This document shows positions 15,855-24,742 of a DNA stretch of 24,742 bases, one piece after another. This DNA is from Chara braunii. Its lineage: Eukaryota; Streptophyta; Charophyceae; Charales; Characeae. Numbering within the stretch: position 1 is the stretch's first letter; every line of letters starts with the position of its first letter. The translations under genes and the position numbers were made by a program. The stretch spans positions 1,126,998 through 1,151,739 of the forward strand of contig BFEA01000174.1 in assembly GCA_003427395.1 (NCBI GenBank). Reading direction: 5' to 3'. The notes under the pieces were generated by a model. It saw only the letters and a program-made list of their open reading frames with translations. It made no database searches and had not been told where the DNA came from.

Positions 15855-18139
15855 TTGAGATTTCGGAGACAATATGGTGGATGGGAAGACAGTCTCTGTC
15901 GGCTGCTTGGTGATTTACTTGCAAGGAGGATTAAGTCAGCCGTGTCAGGAGATGTATGGGTCGACAAATGGTCATTGGTAAGGAGATTGTTTGACACTAC
16001 TTCGATGTCCGTTTTTTTTGAGAAATTTTATGTAAAAGAGGGCAAACGATGGTTTGAATTAGGAGGTACTTTTCGTCTCTACTCCGATCGTGCTTAACCC
16101 TATTGGCAGGGCGATCTATAAAGGTGAGTTGCGTTTGTTGTTGCACCAACCTTGGCGGCGAAGGGATCTTCCTAAGTTTAGTTTGGCTACCCTGATAAGG
16201 TGCTTTAAGTCTGCTAGTGATTTCTCGAGGAAGGACACCCGGTCGAGGCTGAAAGCAATTGTTGCCAAGGAAGTGAAGAATCGCATCCGTCTTGACATCC
16301 GTAGACGGATTATAATTAGGGTTCAGTATGATCATCGGTTGTCCTCCTCACGTGTTCATACATTAGCGATAGCCATTTTGGGATGTTCGGTCTTTCCTGA
16401 ACAAGTTCGGGATTATCTGTCTCTTCCGATTCGTTTTGTTTGGAAGAAAAATTGGTCTGTGGGGGATTTCATCCATAACCATAGACAATGTGCTAGACAA
16501 CTTAGAGTTTCCTGTTTATGTTTTGATCTGGAGTTCGAATGGGGTAGGTAAGACATGCATGTCATGACCACGATAGGCGATATCACTGGGATTCCAGAGG
16601 TATTCCGCAACTCTAGGAATGTTCTGAGATCAGTGGGAAATCGTGGTTTGATGGAATTAGGGTCGCAGATGGTGACCATTTGTAAATCAACAAAGTCCTC
16701 TTATCGGGTGTCTAGGCAAGATTTGCTTGGCTGCTGGGATATGATGGATTCGCAGACTGTGCATGTGGACTCCAACCTGCTTTTTTGGATTGGTCGACTG
16801 AGGAATTTCACTTGTGTTCCCATCGATAGGAATGTTTCGGATATGCTGGTGGTATATTCGTTGCTATATCATCACTATCAACGCATTACCTGTTATTGGA
16901 ATGTTTCCTTTATTTTTGAGACACGGTCGGAAGTTTTGATTTTGCGGGATATGAGAGATTCCTTTGTTAAAGTGAGATTGGATAAGGTGGGGAGATGGGA
17001 TGCTAATGAATGTTTTGGGAAGACTTTTGTCCTTCCTAAACATAAGGATCTAACAAGATGGAAACCGATTTCACCTACCTGCTCTGAGCCAACCAGGTTG
17101 GCTTCTTCGAGGGTGGATAGAGCCATGAATTGTCTCCTGTTCGGACTTCCACGGGTCTCGAATTTTAATCTTAGGGTCGTGGATGATTTTGCAGTTGGAC
17201 TTCGTCATATGGACTTGCGACTGTCGGAGCGACGAGACGTTTTTGATCTGCGATCTGGCTCCTTTGATATTAAGGACATGTTTGTGTCCTTACCGCATTC
17301 CGATATTCTTGATGTTGTTGATTGGGTATTGGGATATTACATTCGACGTGGTTATGAGGGGGTAACAATTACAAAAAAAAGTAGGTTATCCTTTCTTTCT
17401 TTCGGGACTAGGAGGGAAGGAAATAATTTCGTTGGTCTAGGTACCATTTGGGATATGGTATGTTTTGAGTTGGGATTCACTTTTGTTTGGTTTAGATCTT
17501 CTCTTCTCAAACAAGTCTACGAGTTGTTCTTTGGCCTGCATACTCTGCGCCTGGGCGAAGTTTCGTTTTCTCTCATCCTTGGGTAATGATAGACAGCTGG
17601 TTTATGGTTTTCGGATCGTAGATGATGTGTCAATTTTTGTGGCAGTTACTTTGTGATCCGGTTACGAGAAAGCAGACGAGATTATGAACCGTTTCTCTCA
17701 GTGTTATGGCAATGCTCTGAGATTAGAAACGACATACGATGTCCTGAATGATTGGAATTTTGCTGGGATTCATTTGCAAAGGATGGGCGTTTCGGTTAGA
17801 TTCGTTGCAATTGTGAAGCATTATGAGTCCTTGTGGTCTTCAGGAGTGTTAGTTTTTGGATCTTTCCAACATTTTGAATCATATGGGTCCAAACTAACTA
17901 AGATTGGAGCAGTGACGAGTTCGCTTTACCGTGTTCACCGATGGTCGTCGGATGCTTTTGGGAGGATGCAAGCATTTTTAGCTATTAGGATGGAGTTGTT
18001 GTTGAGGAGATATCTACCTAAGTTGGTCGATATGGTGTTTAGGCGTTTTGCTTATAAGGTTGACTCCCCTGAAGGCCTTGTCATCTTCAAGATGGTGGGT
18101 TTTGTCTCAAGAGTTTTTTGGGGCGTTTGGTTCTATTGA
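15855..18139 (+). pseudogene. Penelope-type reverse transcriptase
   Basis: A frame at 15855-16097 (LLGDLLARRIKSAVSG) shifts to frame 1 at about 16090, which runs to 17586 with one TAA (16549). It shifts again to frame 2 to 18139, with a TGA at 17654. N-terminal KKNWSVGDFIHN matches the pre-RT region of Penelope-like RTs, VLPKHKDLTRWKPIS (about 17030) the PK-RPI block, and FDIKDMFVSLPHSDI (17263-17307) motif A with catalytic Asp. RIVDDVSIF (Asp pair at 17621-17626) is motif C. Motif B is spoiled at the second frameshift. A C-terminal thumb-like KLTKIGAVTSSLYRVHRWSS follows at about 17895. The frame ends inside the right pLTR. It would copy element RNA at nicked target DNA. Confidence 0.85.
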
Positions 18140-18325
18140 CAAACTGACCCCTTATCGGGTCCTTTTTACCGTTCACGGGGCAACAACATGGCTATATAAT
18201 TTTTTTGAAAGTACCATGGCCGTTCAACCAGGACGTCTGGACGTCTGGACTGTGGCTAATGACGGTTTTTTGAGGTTGTAAGATTTGGACTAGGAACGGG
18301 CACGTTTTCTAGATACGAGCCCTCC

Positions 18326-18407
18326 GATTGGCACATCGGACGGTAGCGACTGTCTGTGGGTAGGTGGTCCCTGACGGGCTGATCCTGCCAAGACCGATGT
18401 GCCGATC
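18326..18407 (+). repeat. Conserved 14-bp hairpin in the right pLTR
   Basis: GATTGGCACATCGG (18326-18339) pairs with CCGATGTGCCGATC (18394-18407). Both arms are identical to those of the left pLTR, although the loop has changed (for example CCCGCC to CCTGCC). Confidence 0.65.
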
Positions 18408-18984
18408 GTTGTCTTCAGACAGCTGTATATTACCTGAGTTTTTGATATGTTGACCCTCTCACTTTCAGACTCGAGCACTGATACGAGCCTCGATGAGCAG
18501 AGCGGTTGTTAGGTACTCTAAGTCTTTGCTCAGAAGGCAATCCCTCAGATCGGTTGCCCTTAGCCGAGGACGTGCAACCAACGGAGGAGACGCTGCTGCT
18601 CTATCTACTGTATACTAGTGCTTCGTCTACCATCGGCTGGATTCTGAGTTTCCTGTTATGATCTTGCGAAGTCAACAGCTGTACGGGGACTTCCAGACAA
18701 CGCGCGTTTGGTGTGTGTCTCTTTGGTTGTGTTCTGTTTGTTTGAGTGGTGCGTTTGCAGGATCTTCGCATCGATGGAGAACGTGCCTCATCAACGGTCA
18801 TCATTACGCCGATTTCTTTTTCTACTTCCACTTCGACCTCGCGCCGCCAAGGATTCTGGGGTTGAGTGGTGCTAGACTGTTTTGAATCATCCCGTCGTGT
18901 TTGCACCCTGGAGGGTACATTCGATGCATACGTTACCTTTTACTGATGCTATGGATAAAGAGAAAATGAGAGTAGGGTAGATAG

Positions 18985-18992
18985 TATATAAG
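18985..18992 (+). promoter_or_regulatory. TATA box in the right pLTR
   Basis: TATATAAG followed by GGGGGCAAGGC, at the same distance (75 bp) from the hammerhead motif as in the left pLTR. Confidence 0.5.
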
Positions 18993-19059
18993 GGGGCAAG
19001 GCAATAGGGAATGACCTCCTGTATTGAGTCGATCAAGTGGTGATTGGTAGTGTTTGAAT

Positions 19060-19103
19060 CCTCTTGTTGATGCTACGTGCGGGGTAGCTGAAACGCGTAG
19101 AGG
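19060..19103 (+). ncRNA. Hammerhead ribozyme motif in the right pLTR
   Basis: Helix I CCTC (19060-19063) pairs with GAGG (19100-19103). Helix II GCTAC (19072-19076) pairs perfectly with GTAGC (19084-19088). GAAA (19090-19093), palindromic helix III ACGCGT (19093-19098) and cleavage-site A19099 are intact. The first core is mutated, TTGTTGA in place of CTGATGA, which should abolish activity. A T-T mismatch lies next to the core, at the position of the extra T in copy 1. Confidence 0.65.
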
Positions 19104-19303
19104 TGTGACCGCATGGAAAATTTGAGAAAGCTATGCTTTTCCTTTCCTTGTTGAAGTTCGACTCTTCTTTTCTGAATGCTACCAGATTCTTGTTCCTAGT
19201 TTCATGTGACTTTTTTTTAGCGTGCTTATTGGTTTGTGTGAATGACTGTATCTTTCGCTTACAATCGCATGCTCAAATCTGTATTGTCGTACAGTTGTTT
19301 CTA

Positions 19304-19313
19304 CACGGACTGC
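19304..19313. other. Target-site duplication, right copy
   Basis: CACGGACTGC is identical to 12811-12820. Beyond it the AT-rich gypsy-like host sequence resumes. Confidence 0.75.
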
Positions 19314-20640
19314 GTTAATGATAAAAGAGACTAGATTCCTCTTTGGGAAAAACAAGAAAGAAAATTTTGGTTATAAAGTTAAACTTGCTAATCTTAGATT
19401 CCTTATAGCATTGTTTTGACATCTTGTATTCATTCATTCTTGAAGAACGTATGATGATTTAAAATCTTGATGATTGAGACTTTATGTCGATATCAATAGT
19501 GACAACTGTAAGAGGTTGGTTGAATTAAGTTATTGAGATCGACGACCCCTTTATAATCCTTAGACACGAAGTCTGAAAAATGAATCATACAAGATTATAT
19601 ATTACTGTTATTAACTTTATCAAAATTAATGAACTGGATGTGAGAATTTCTGATCTTGCAGAGCTAGAGAAAGAAGCATACTACTTTGAATGTTTAAGAG
19701 CAACCTACATATGTCTTATAAAAACAAAAGAGTGTCTTAAGAAGTTGTGTAAGAGAAATATTTGAGGAATTCAATAACGACATTTGAGAGACTTACAAAT
19801 TTTTTAAACATTGACAACTTAAAGGATCGAAGAGATTTGATGCCTCTTTTGGATGTCATTACTATTGTGGGTTAAGTAAGGAAAAATGATAAAAGCTTAA
19901 GACTAAAGTCTTTATTCCGTAATTCCTTCGAATATCGGTTTGAGATTCTGGACCCCAACACTCTTGAGGTTGTTCCATGATATTTGGCAAGTTTATGAGT
20001 AATAATATCGGGTTCAATTGAGAAACTCGCGTTTAGGGTTACAGTAGAAGATAAAATTGTTAAGACTGAAAAAATTTTGAGAGTTTTGGAACATAATCTC
20101 TCTACCTTGGATGAGTATGAGAATCTTCAACCCTTCTTTGAGCGGATGAAAGATGCTTCTTTAAGGGTTGTCACTAACCAGAATGAGATGCCGAAAATCG
20201 TAAAGATGGGATCTACTCAAATAATATGTTACCATATTTCTAAGGAGTAAGTCTCATTTCCTATCAGGGTTAGCAATAGTCAATGAGAGATACAATTTGA
20301 ATATGAAATAATTTATTTGACGAGGTATTTCATAATACGAGACGTTGTCAAGGGCTATGAAAGAAGATTGAGTGAGAATGATAAAAATAATTGATTGAAG
20401 AATATATTGGAGGATTGAGAAAGGTTGCACTACCTCTAATCGCTACTCAAACTGTTATTGCTTATACCATTTACTGCAAACTTATCGAGGAGTGAAGCAA
20501 AAAAAGAAAAAAAGACACGAGACATTCTCTTTTGCAAGAAGAGTGAGAGATTAATAGTGAAGAGAGAAGAGTTGAAAGTTGTCACAAAGTGAAAAGTATT
20601 GAGAGAATATTAAATGGTAAAAATGATTAGAAAAGGAAGA
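19314..20640 (+). pseudogene. Gag-like remnant continuing after the PLE insertion
   Basis: AT-rich, broken coding sequence continuing the repetitive region of 11111-12810. NELDVRISDLAELEKEAYYFECL (within 19628-19700) parallels NEYDVRISTSPELKKYADYLECW (from 12630). A nucleotide block GACTTTATGTC...GGTTGAATTAAGT (about 19467-19530) parallels one at about 12480-12538. A polar frame with LSTLDEYENLQPFFERMKD lies near 20098-20155. No capsid or zinc-knuckle motif can be named with confidence. Confidence 0.35.
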
Positions 20641-20705
20641 CCTAGCTCTTCTATGAGAACTAATGAGGAAGTTCTTGTAGGAGTTACAAAGGAGTTGGTG
20701 AACAT

Positions 20706-20876
20706 CGTGGATATTATGAAAGTTTCGTAGCCGACTTTATTGATGAATTGTCAATCACAATTGATTTTATTTCTCTAAAGTTGTTCAAATTTGTGATCCC
20801 GGATTTGATTCATGAATGCATTTTAGGAAACCTCATTCTTGCATCGACTGTAAGCCCTCCAATTCTTTACCAATGA
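20706..20876 (+). pseudogene. Protease-like C-terminal fragment
   Basis: A frame ends at TGA 20874 and contains KLFKFVIPDLIHECILGNLI (within 20778-20837). The hydrophobic V-P-D...ILGN pattern resembles the C-terminal part of Ty3/gypsy aspartic proteases, where ILG precedes a conserved residue. The catalytic D-S/T-G triplet is not visible upstream. The assignment depends on position 5' of the RT. Confidence 0.35.
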
Positions 20877-21480
20877 TGAGTCTTTTTGGATTGCTCTTTA
20901 AGCTTCGAATTCTCGACAAATTCAGTCCTTTATGATATGTTCCAATGAACACCCGACTCATTGACTGTTTGTGAGTTTCATTAGAAAGGAGGAGGTAACT
21001 GATACAATCAAAGAGTTGAAAGAAAGAAAGAAACAGGAAATCGAGGAAAATATTTCAATCAGAATGAACCAAATGTCCAAGATGGCAAAAAAACTTTGTA
21101 AGTTCAAAGATGATGATAAAGAAACTAACGTCTTTAAGAAAGTTGTAGAATCTACAAAAAGTGGGAAGGTGAAACTAAGGTTTGTTGCAACTATTCATTA
21201 AAATAAAAATAAAAATCATTGGATCAAAGAAAAAATTAAAGGCAGAGAGAGTAAAGAAGAATCCGGTAACATTCGTAATTGAAAATGATTATAATAAAGC
21301 ATTGGAAAGAGATAAACAAATCATCGGAACATTGAGATAATCAACAAAAGTTGGAAACAAGGTTACTAGGGAAATGTTTAACACGACGAAGTTTGGTACA
21401 AAGTCGTTTATTGGACAAAAAAAAAAAAACATTTTCAAAGTGTGTAAGAAATGTTTTGATGTCTCATCTTTCAATGAAGA
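20877..21480 (+). pseudogene. Charged linker between protease-like and RT remnants
   Basis: A 76-codon open frame at 20971-21201 is Lys/Glu-rich (KELKERKKQEIEEN) and probably helical. The remainder is broken. It is most likely the spacer of the gypsy polyprotein, with no known domain. Confidence 0.3.
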
Positions 21481-22041
21481 GAGAGGAAAATTAAATGTGG
21501 ACATGATTAAAATAACAAAGATTTGGTCTGTTAATCATATTCCATAAAATGATAGACCAACTAAGTATGCAATGGAAAAAAAAGTGAGATTGGTTAATTA
21601 TCTGAACAATAAAATTATTTATAATGTTTTCGAATTTGCAAATCATCCATATGCTAATTATTAATTTTGCTTTTGAAACTCATGAGGTGACTTAAGGTGG
21701 ATTCAAAATTCGCAGATACTTCATTTAGTAATGCTATGTGATGCTCAAAGTATTCCTAACGTCGATATCCTCTCTAAATCTTTTGATGGTTGATGTATTT
21801 GTTCCCTAATTGATTTATACTTTGGGTATGATCAATTTCGTATTGAATCCACAAGCTGATCCATGGCATTTATGCACACTTCAAGAGGGTTGAATCAGAT
21901 GTGTATGGTGCCACGAGGATGAATAAATGAAATGACTGTGGTACGAAAAAATATGATCCATGTAATGCTAAACATGTCACAGAAAGTAAGCAGAGACTTG
22001 TAGCAAAAAATAAAAGTTTGTTTTTTGATGAAGTTAGATAG
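21481..22041 (+). pseudogene. Ty3/gypsy reverse transcriptase remnant
   Basis: Frame 2 from about 21481 to TAG 22001, interrupted by TAA (21545, 21662) and TGA (21674, 21683, 21791, 21857, 21920). Recognisable Ty3/gypsy RT blocks are GDLRWIQNSQ (about 21686), SIPNVDILSKSF (palm entry), SLIDLYFGYDQFRI (motif A with catalytic Asp, about 21803-21844), SMAFMHTSRGLNQMCMVPRG (motif B region) and INEMTVV...MIHVML. A motif C candidate, LFFDEV (22018-22035), is in another frame and has Glu in place of the second Asp. The polymerase is clearly dead. This family normally copies element RNA in cytoplasmic particles. Confidence 0.85.
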
Positions 22042-22225
22042 TTTATATGAGAGGATGCAAAAAATGTAAGGTTAGGAAAAACTTCATAAATCCGACAAGT
22101 CTAGAACGGACAAAGAATAGAGAAACAACAACAAAAAAACTACAAAATAAACTAAGAAATAATCGTAATGTTCAAAGAGTGCCTTACTATGATGATGAAG
22201 AGGAAGACCCTTCATTATTGAGGCA

Positions 22226-22683
22226 GATGGAGGACCTCTAACTCTTGGTGGGTTATTAATTCAAAAAAATAACAACGGGAATAAAATACCTTTAAAATTT
22301 GGAAGCAAGACTCGCAATTCCACTCAGAAAGACTATACCCAATTCAAAAAATTGTTTTCGGTTATTATCTATTGCTTAAAATGTTTTAGACACTATGTGC
22401 TAGCTAAAAAAAACATTATCAGAACAACCGTTTTTGTAGTTATTGAGGCTATAGAGAAACATCAACAGGTGAACCCTACAGTAAGCTGATAGATTGTCTT
22501 CATCTATTTAAAATTGAAAAGATCCCAACTGATAAAAGTCGAGCGGATGGGTTAAACTGGTTCGAATGGGGGTATGCAAATGATGAATTTACTATTGAGG
22601 AATATGTCTACGTTGACGAGTTCTTGAATGAAAAGGATAATGAAAATTATAAGGCACCAAATTTCTATAAGAAGAGTTTATGA
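22226..22683 (+). pseudogene. Ty3/gypsy RNase H remnant
   Basis: Frame 2 from 22226 reads DGGPLTLGGLLIQK, the first RNase H strand with catalytic Asp. KIPLKFGSKTRNSTQKDYTQ and CLKCFRHYVLAKKNIIRTT follow, matching gypsy RNase H. The usual catalytic Glu (here KKLFSV) and the Asp after RT (here TT) are lost. TGA and TAG occur at about 22487-22492. A frameshift then gives IEKIPTDKSRADGLNW (22513-22560), the ADGLS-type end with the last Asp. The frame runs acidic to TGA 22681. Only about 185 bp separate it from the motif C candidate, so the thumb/connection region is probably deleted. Confidence 0.8.
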
Positions 22684-22988
22684 ATAGAAAAGAGAGACTG
22701 TTTGGGTGAAATCCCATATTTCTATATTTGTGAGATGATTCTTGAAAAAAAAAGAAACGATAATAACGACTAGTATGAAAAAAATAGTGTTGTTACGATT
22801 GTTGCTCATGAACTGGGAGAGAGCTAGATAGTAAAGAGGAAGAATAAACATATTTTACTCAACGAGAGGAAAAAGAAATTTCATTTATCAATGAAGAATT
22901 TGAGAGAAAACATATGGATATTGGATGCCTCATGGAAAAACAAGAAATGAAGTATTGTAAAAAATTAAAGAGAAAATTCAGGCTAAAA

Positions 22989-23250
22989 AGGTATCACCTC
23001 TTTGTGAAAGTTAAAAATGATCTACCTCCACTAAGAGTCGTGTGTGGTAAGGAAATATAATTTGAAAATTATTGCTGCATTAGGAAGTTGCAAGAGGTCA
23101 CCGCACAACTGGGGCGACCTGTAACAAAATTATCGAGCTCTAACTTTGGTCTGGTATGAGAAACATGACCTATATATTTTGTAAGTCATGTGTCCTATGC
23201 TAGAAGAGGTCAACCAAATACTCGAAATCGACCAGACAATACAAAATGCA
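22989..23250 (+). pseudogene. Integrase zinc-binding (H2C2) domain remnant
   Basis: YHLFVKVKNDLPPLRVVCGKE (frame 3, to TAA 23058) matches the segment before the gypsy integrase zinc finger. After a frameshift, frame 2 holds His (23078), His (23099), KIIEL then LWSGMRNM, and CKSC (Cys at 23180 and 23189). The spacing H-X6-H-X26-C-X2-C is that of H2C2 fingers. Several stops interrupt it. The finger helps multimerise integrase on element DNA. The DDE catalytic core expected next is missing: the next coding match begins only about 150 bp later. Confidence 0.75.
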
Positions 23251-23337
23251 TTAGAGAGGGTGGTTATAGCAGATTGTTAGATCAAGAGAGGTGAAAACAA
23301 AAAATCTATACAATGAAAAAAAAAACTAAAGAATTGT

Positions 23338-23607
23338 GATGTTGTTCTCCTTTTTTACAATTTTCTTGAGACATAATGGACTAAACATTTAAAGCCTAGA
23401 TCACTTAACCCTTACAAAATTACAAAAACGGTAGAGGAGAAGGTCTATGAGAGTTCTGAAATGGGTGGACCGATAGTGTATGATATAGTATCAGGATCCA
23501 CACTCCGGAAGTTCATCTGTAGGGATTCAGATTTTGTTCATATTGTGGCCAAGGGGAAAGGAAAGAAAGGTAACCATCCAGCAAAGGAATACTTTTATAA
23601 AACTTAG
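23338..23607 (+). pseudogene. Integrase C-terminal GPY/F-like module
   Basis: A frame from 23338 to TAG 23605, with one TAA at 23374. DVVLLFYNFLE is followed by LNPYKITKTVEEKVYESSEMG and STLRKF, matching the pattern W-GPYKI-...-YEL...G-LK of the GPY/F module near the end of many Ty3/gypsy integrases, although the Gly of GPY is now Asn. A basic tail (KGKGKKGNHP) closes it. This would be about the 3' end of pol. Confidence 0.65.
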
Positions 23608-24742
23608 AGAAGAACAGTAAGAGAGTAAAGCAACAATACTGAATTTTCAACAGACTCTAGTCATTCTTGCATCGTCTGTTCAGTATATCATTTTCAAGAT
23701 GTGAAATCTAACACGAGGAACTAATGGATAATTTTTAAATAACTCATATTCGTTTTTGCATGTGATTTTTTTGTTTTTTTTAGAGTATCAGAACTAATGA
23801 AGATTAAAGTGTCACTAATGTAGAGTCACTGTTCGTCCATGAGTGTAAGATCCTTGAAGTAGGGGAGTAGTTGTGAGCTGCAACTACAATAGAAACTGAT
23901 GAGGTGTCACTTTCCTAAGTTTTGACGCAGTGTCAAATCTAGGTAACTCGTGGCGGTGGTGCATTAAAGATGTTATCTTATCTATTTCAGTAACAAAAAG
24001 AAATTATGATGGACATTAAAAAATTCAACTTTACTTGACAAAAAATTGTCAACAAAGGGACTTCACATCTTTTGACTAATTTACCTATCTCATATTCTCA
24101 GAGGAGGGAAGAAACCTCTATGAGATCAATAACTTAACGTTTCTATGAAGTTGAAGGTTTGGGATCAATATTTTTGTATTTCCTTGAGGCAGAAGGGAGG
24201 TATCTTGAAAATACTTTGTTGTTTGTTGTTAATGCCTTTTGAGGCGGAAGGAACGTCTCTTGAGGATTTGTCGTTTGTTATTTGTGGGGCATGGACTATG
24301 TTCTTGAGAGTATTGCATGCTTGCTGTTCCATGTGTCTGAGGTTTTCTTCTCTCTAATCTATGTGATTGTTGATTGTTGGGCTGGCCAAAGCCTTACCAC
24401 AATAAGTTGCAATTTAGTCGGGTGAGCAGGTCCCCAACTCGGGTTCGAAATCCGTACTTGGCTGAGGCTGAGGTTCTAGGAGTCGGGTTTAGGAAGTTAA
24501 AAGAGGTCAGTTCGAACCTTACCGCAGTAAGAGATTGCAATCTAGTGTGTGAGCTAGAGGATGAGTCATAGTTAGACCGGGTCCTATGATCGAATCAAGG
24601 CAGGGTAGCCAGCGCTCTAGACCAAAAACTGGTGCGTGAGACGGACCCAGACCGTAGTGATCAAATTTGGATATAGGGCATGAGGACTGACGGGAGGTCT
24701 ATTGTCCTAGGGTGACCGGACCAGCTATAGTTTGGGTGTCCT
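23608..24742. other. 3' flank of the gypsy-like remnant, no gene
   Basis: AT-rich up to about 24140, then mixed. A 55-bp tandem duplication lies around 24186 and 24241 (GAGGCAGAAGG / GAGGCGGAAGG then TCTTGA). CCTTACC-CA-TAAG...GCAAT-TAGT occurs at about 24392 and 24517. GGGTTCGAAATCC (24439) resembles a Pol III B box but lacks an A box at tRNA spacing. An LTR would be expected here; I could not match this stretch to any 5' counterpart. Confidence 0.4.

Larger units (their letters stand above)
12821..19303 (+). mobile_element. Penelope-like retroelement with N-terminal GIY-YIG (Chlamys-type layout), degraded
   Basis: A 6,483-bp insertion bounded by a 10-bp target-site duplication. Two direct repeats of about 1.2 kb (pLTRs) flank an internal region coding, in order, for a zinc-knuckle/coiled-coil/SAP-like part, a GIY-YIG nuclease and a Penelope-type RT. 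Penelope-like elements normally pair an RT with a GIY-YIG endonuclease downstream; the Chlamys and Naiad lineages instead carry it upstream, as here. No protease, RNase H or integrase is present, and the ends are not TG...CA, which argues against an LTR retrotransposon. In-frame stops and at least two frameshifts show it is dead. Both pLTRs bear a TATA box and a hammerhead motif. Confidence 0.85.
18120..19303 (+). repeat. Right pLTR of the Penelope-like element
   Basis: Starts at GGGGCGTTTGGTTCTATTG, where the RT frame is about to stop, and ends at TTTCTA next to the target-site duplication. It is highly similar to the left pLTR throughout, without the left copy's 47-bp extra block. The visible divergence (several percent by eye) indicates an old insertion, or a tandem of non-identical units. 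Confidence 0.85.

Noticed and set aside
12821-19303. Interpretation as an LTR retrotransposon because of the flanking 1.2-kb direct repeats
   Set aside because: There is no protease, RNase H or integrase inside, the ends are not TG...CA, and the RT and GIY-YIG motifs are Penelope-type. The target duplication is longer than the usual 4-6 bp.
23890-23915. CTGATGAGGTGTCAC as hammerhead core
   Set aside because: No GAAA or helix I partner downstream.
24410-24470. tRNA gene suggested by GGGTTCGAAATCC
   Set aside because: No A box at the right spacing and no cloverleaf can be formed.

Overview
The window is eukaryotic, repeat-dominated, accessory DNA. No intact host gene, rRNA or convincing functional tRNA is visible. 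Every recognisable coding sequence belongs to a decayed retroelement, and long microsatellites occupy much of the first 6 kb. A Penelope-like element (PLE) with its GIY-YIG domain upstream of the reverse transcriptase (RT), the arrangement known from the Chlamys lineage of green plants and algae, suggests a green-lineage genome. Together with the style of the Ty3/gypsy pol, this makes a large-genome streptophyte alga such as Chara my best guess, but the assignment is inference only.

Layout. Positions 1-900 hold a near-perfect 45-bp inverted repeat (690-800) and small tandem repeats. Positions 900-5800 are purine/pyrimidine tracts of GA, TG, TCC and TTC. Scattered through them are at least five copies, plus fragments, of a short family built around a type I hammerhead ribozyme (HHR) motif and ending in (TTC)n. 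Two copies (2500-2544 and 4705-4751) keep the whole core. Their helix II sequences differ but still pair. A 269-281 bp tandem repeat with a tRNA-like promoter sits between them (2634-3226). Positions 5800-9700 are mostly featureless, apart from local duplications, a tRNA-like segment (7374-7445) and a small foldback element (8101-8219).

Positions 9735-12810 and 19314-23607 look like one old, AT-rich, heavily mutated Ty3/gypsy-like element. I can follow a gag-like repetitive region, a protease-like end, RT, RNase H, an integrase zinc finger and a GPY/F-like module. The integrase catalytic core appears to be deleted. A 6.48-kb PLE (12821-19303) is inserted in it, flanked by a 10-bp target-site duplication.

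The PLE has two direct repeats of about 1.2 kb (pseudo-LTRs, pLTRs) around an internal region encoding, in order, a zinc knuckle, a coiled coil, a SAP-like segment, a GIY-YIG endonuclease and a PLE-type RT. The frames are broken by stops, mostly TGA in the 5' half, and by frameshifts. Each pLTR carries a TATA box, then an HHR motif about 75 bp downstream. The same layout (TATA, a CAAGGC box, then an HHR) occurs at 2411-2544. The ribozyme-microsatellite family and the PLE therefore look like autonomous and non-autonomous parts of one ribozyme-using retroelement system. That link is the most interesting feature of the window.
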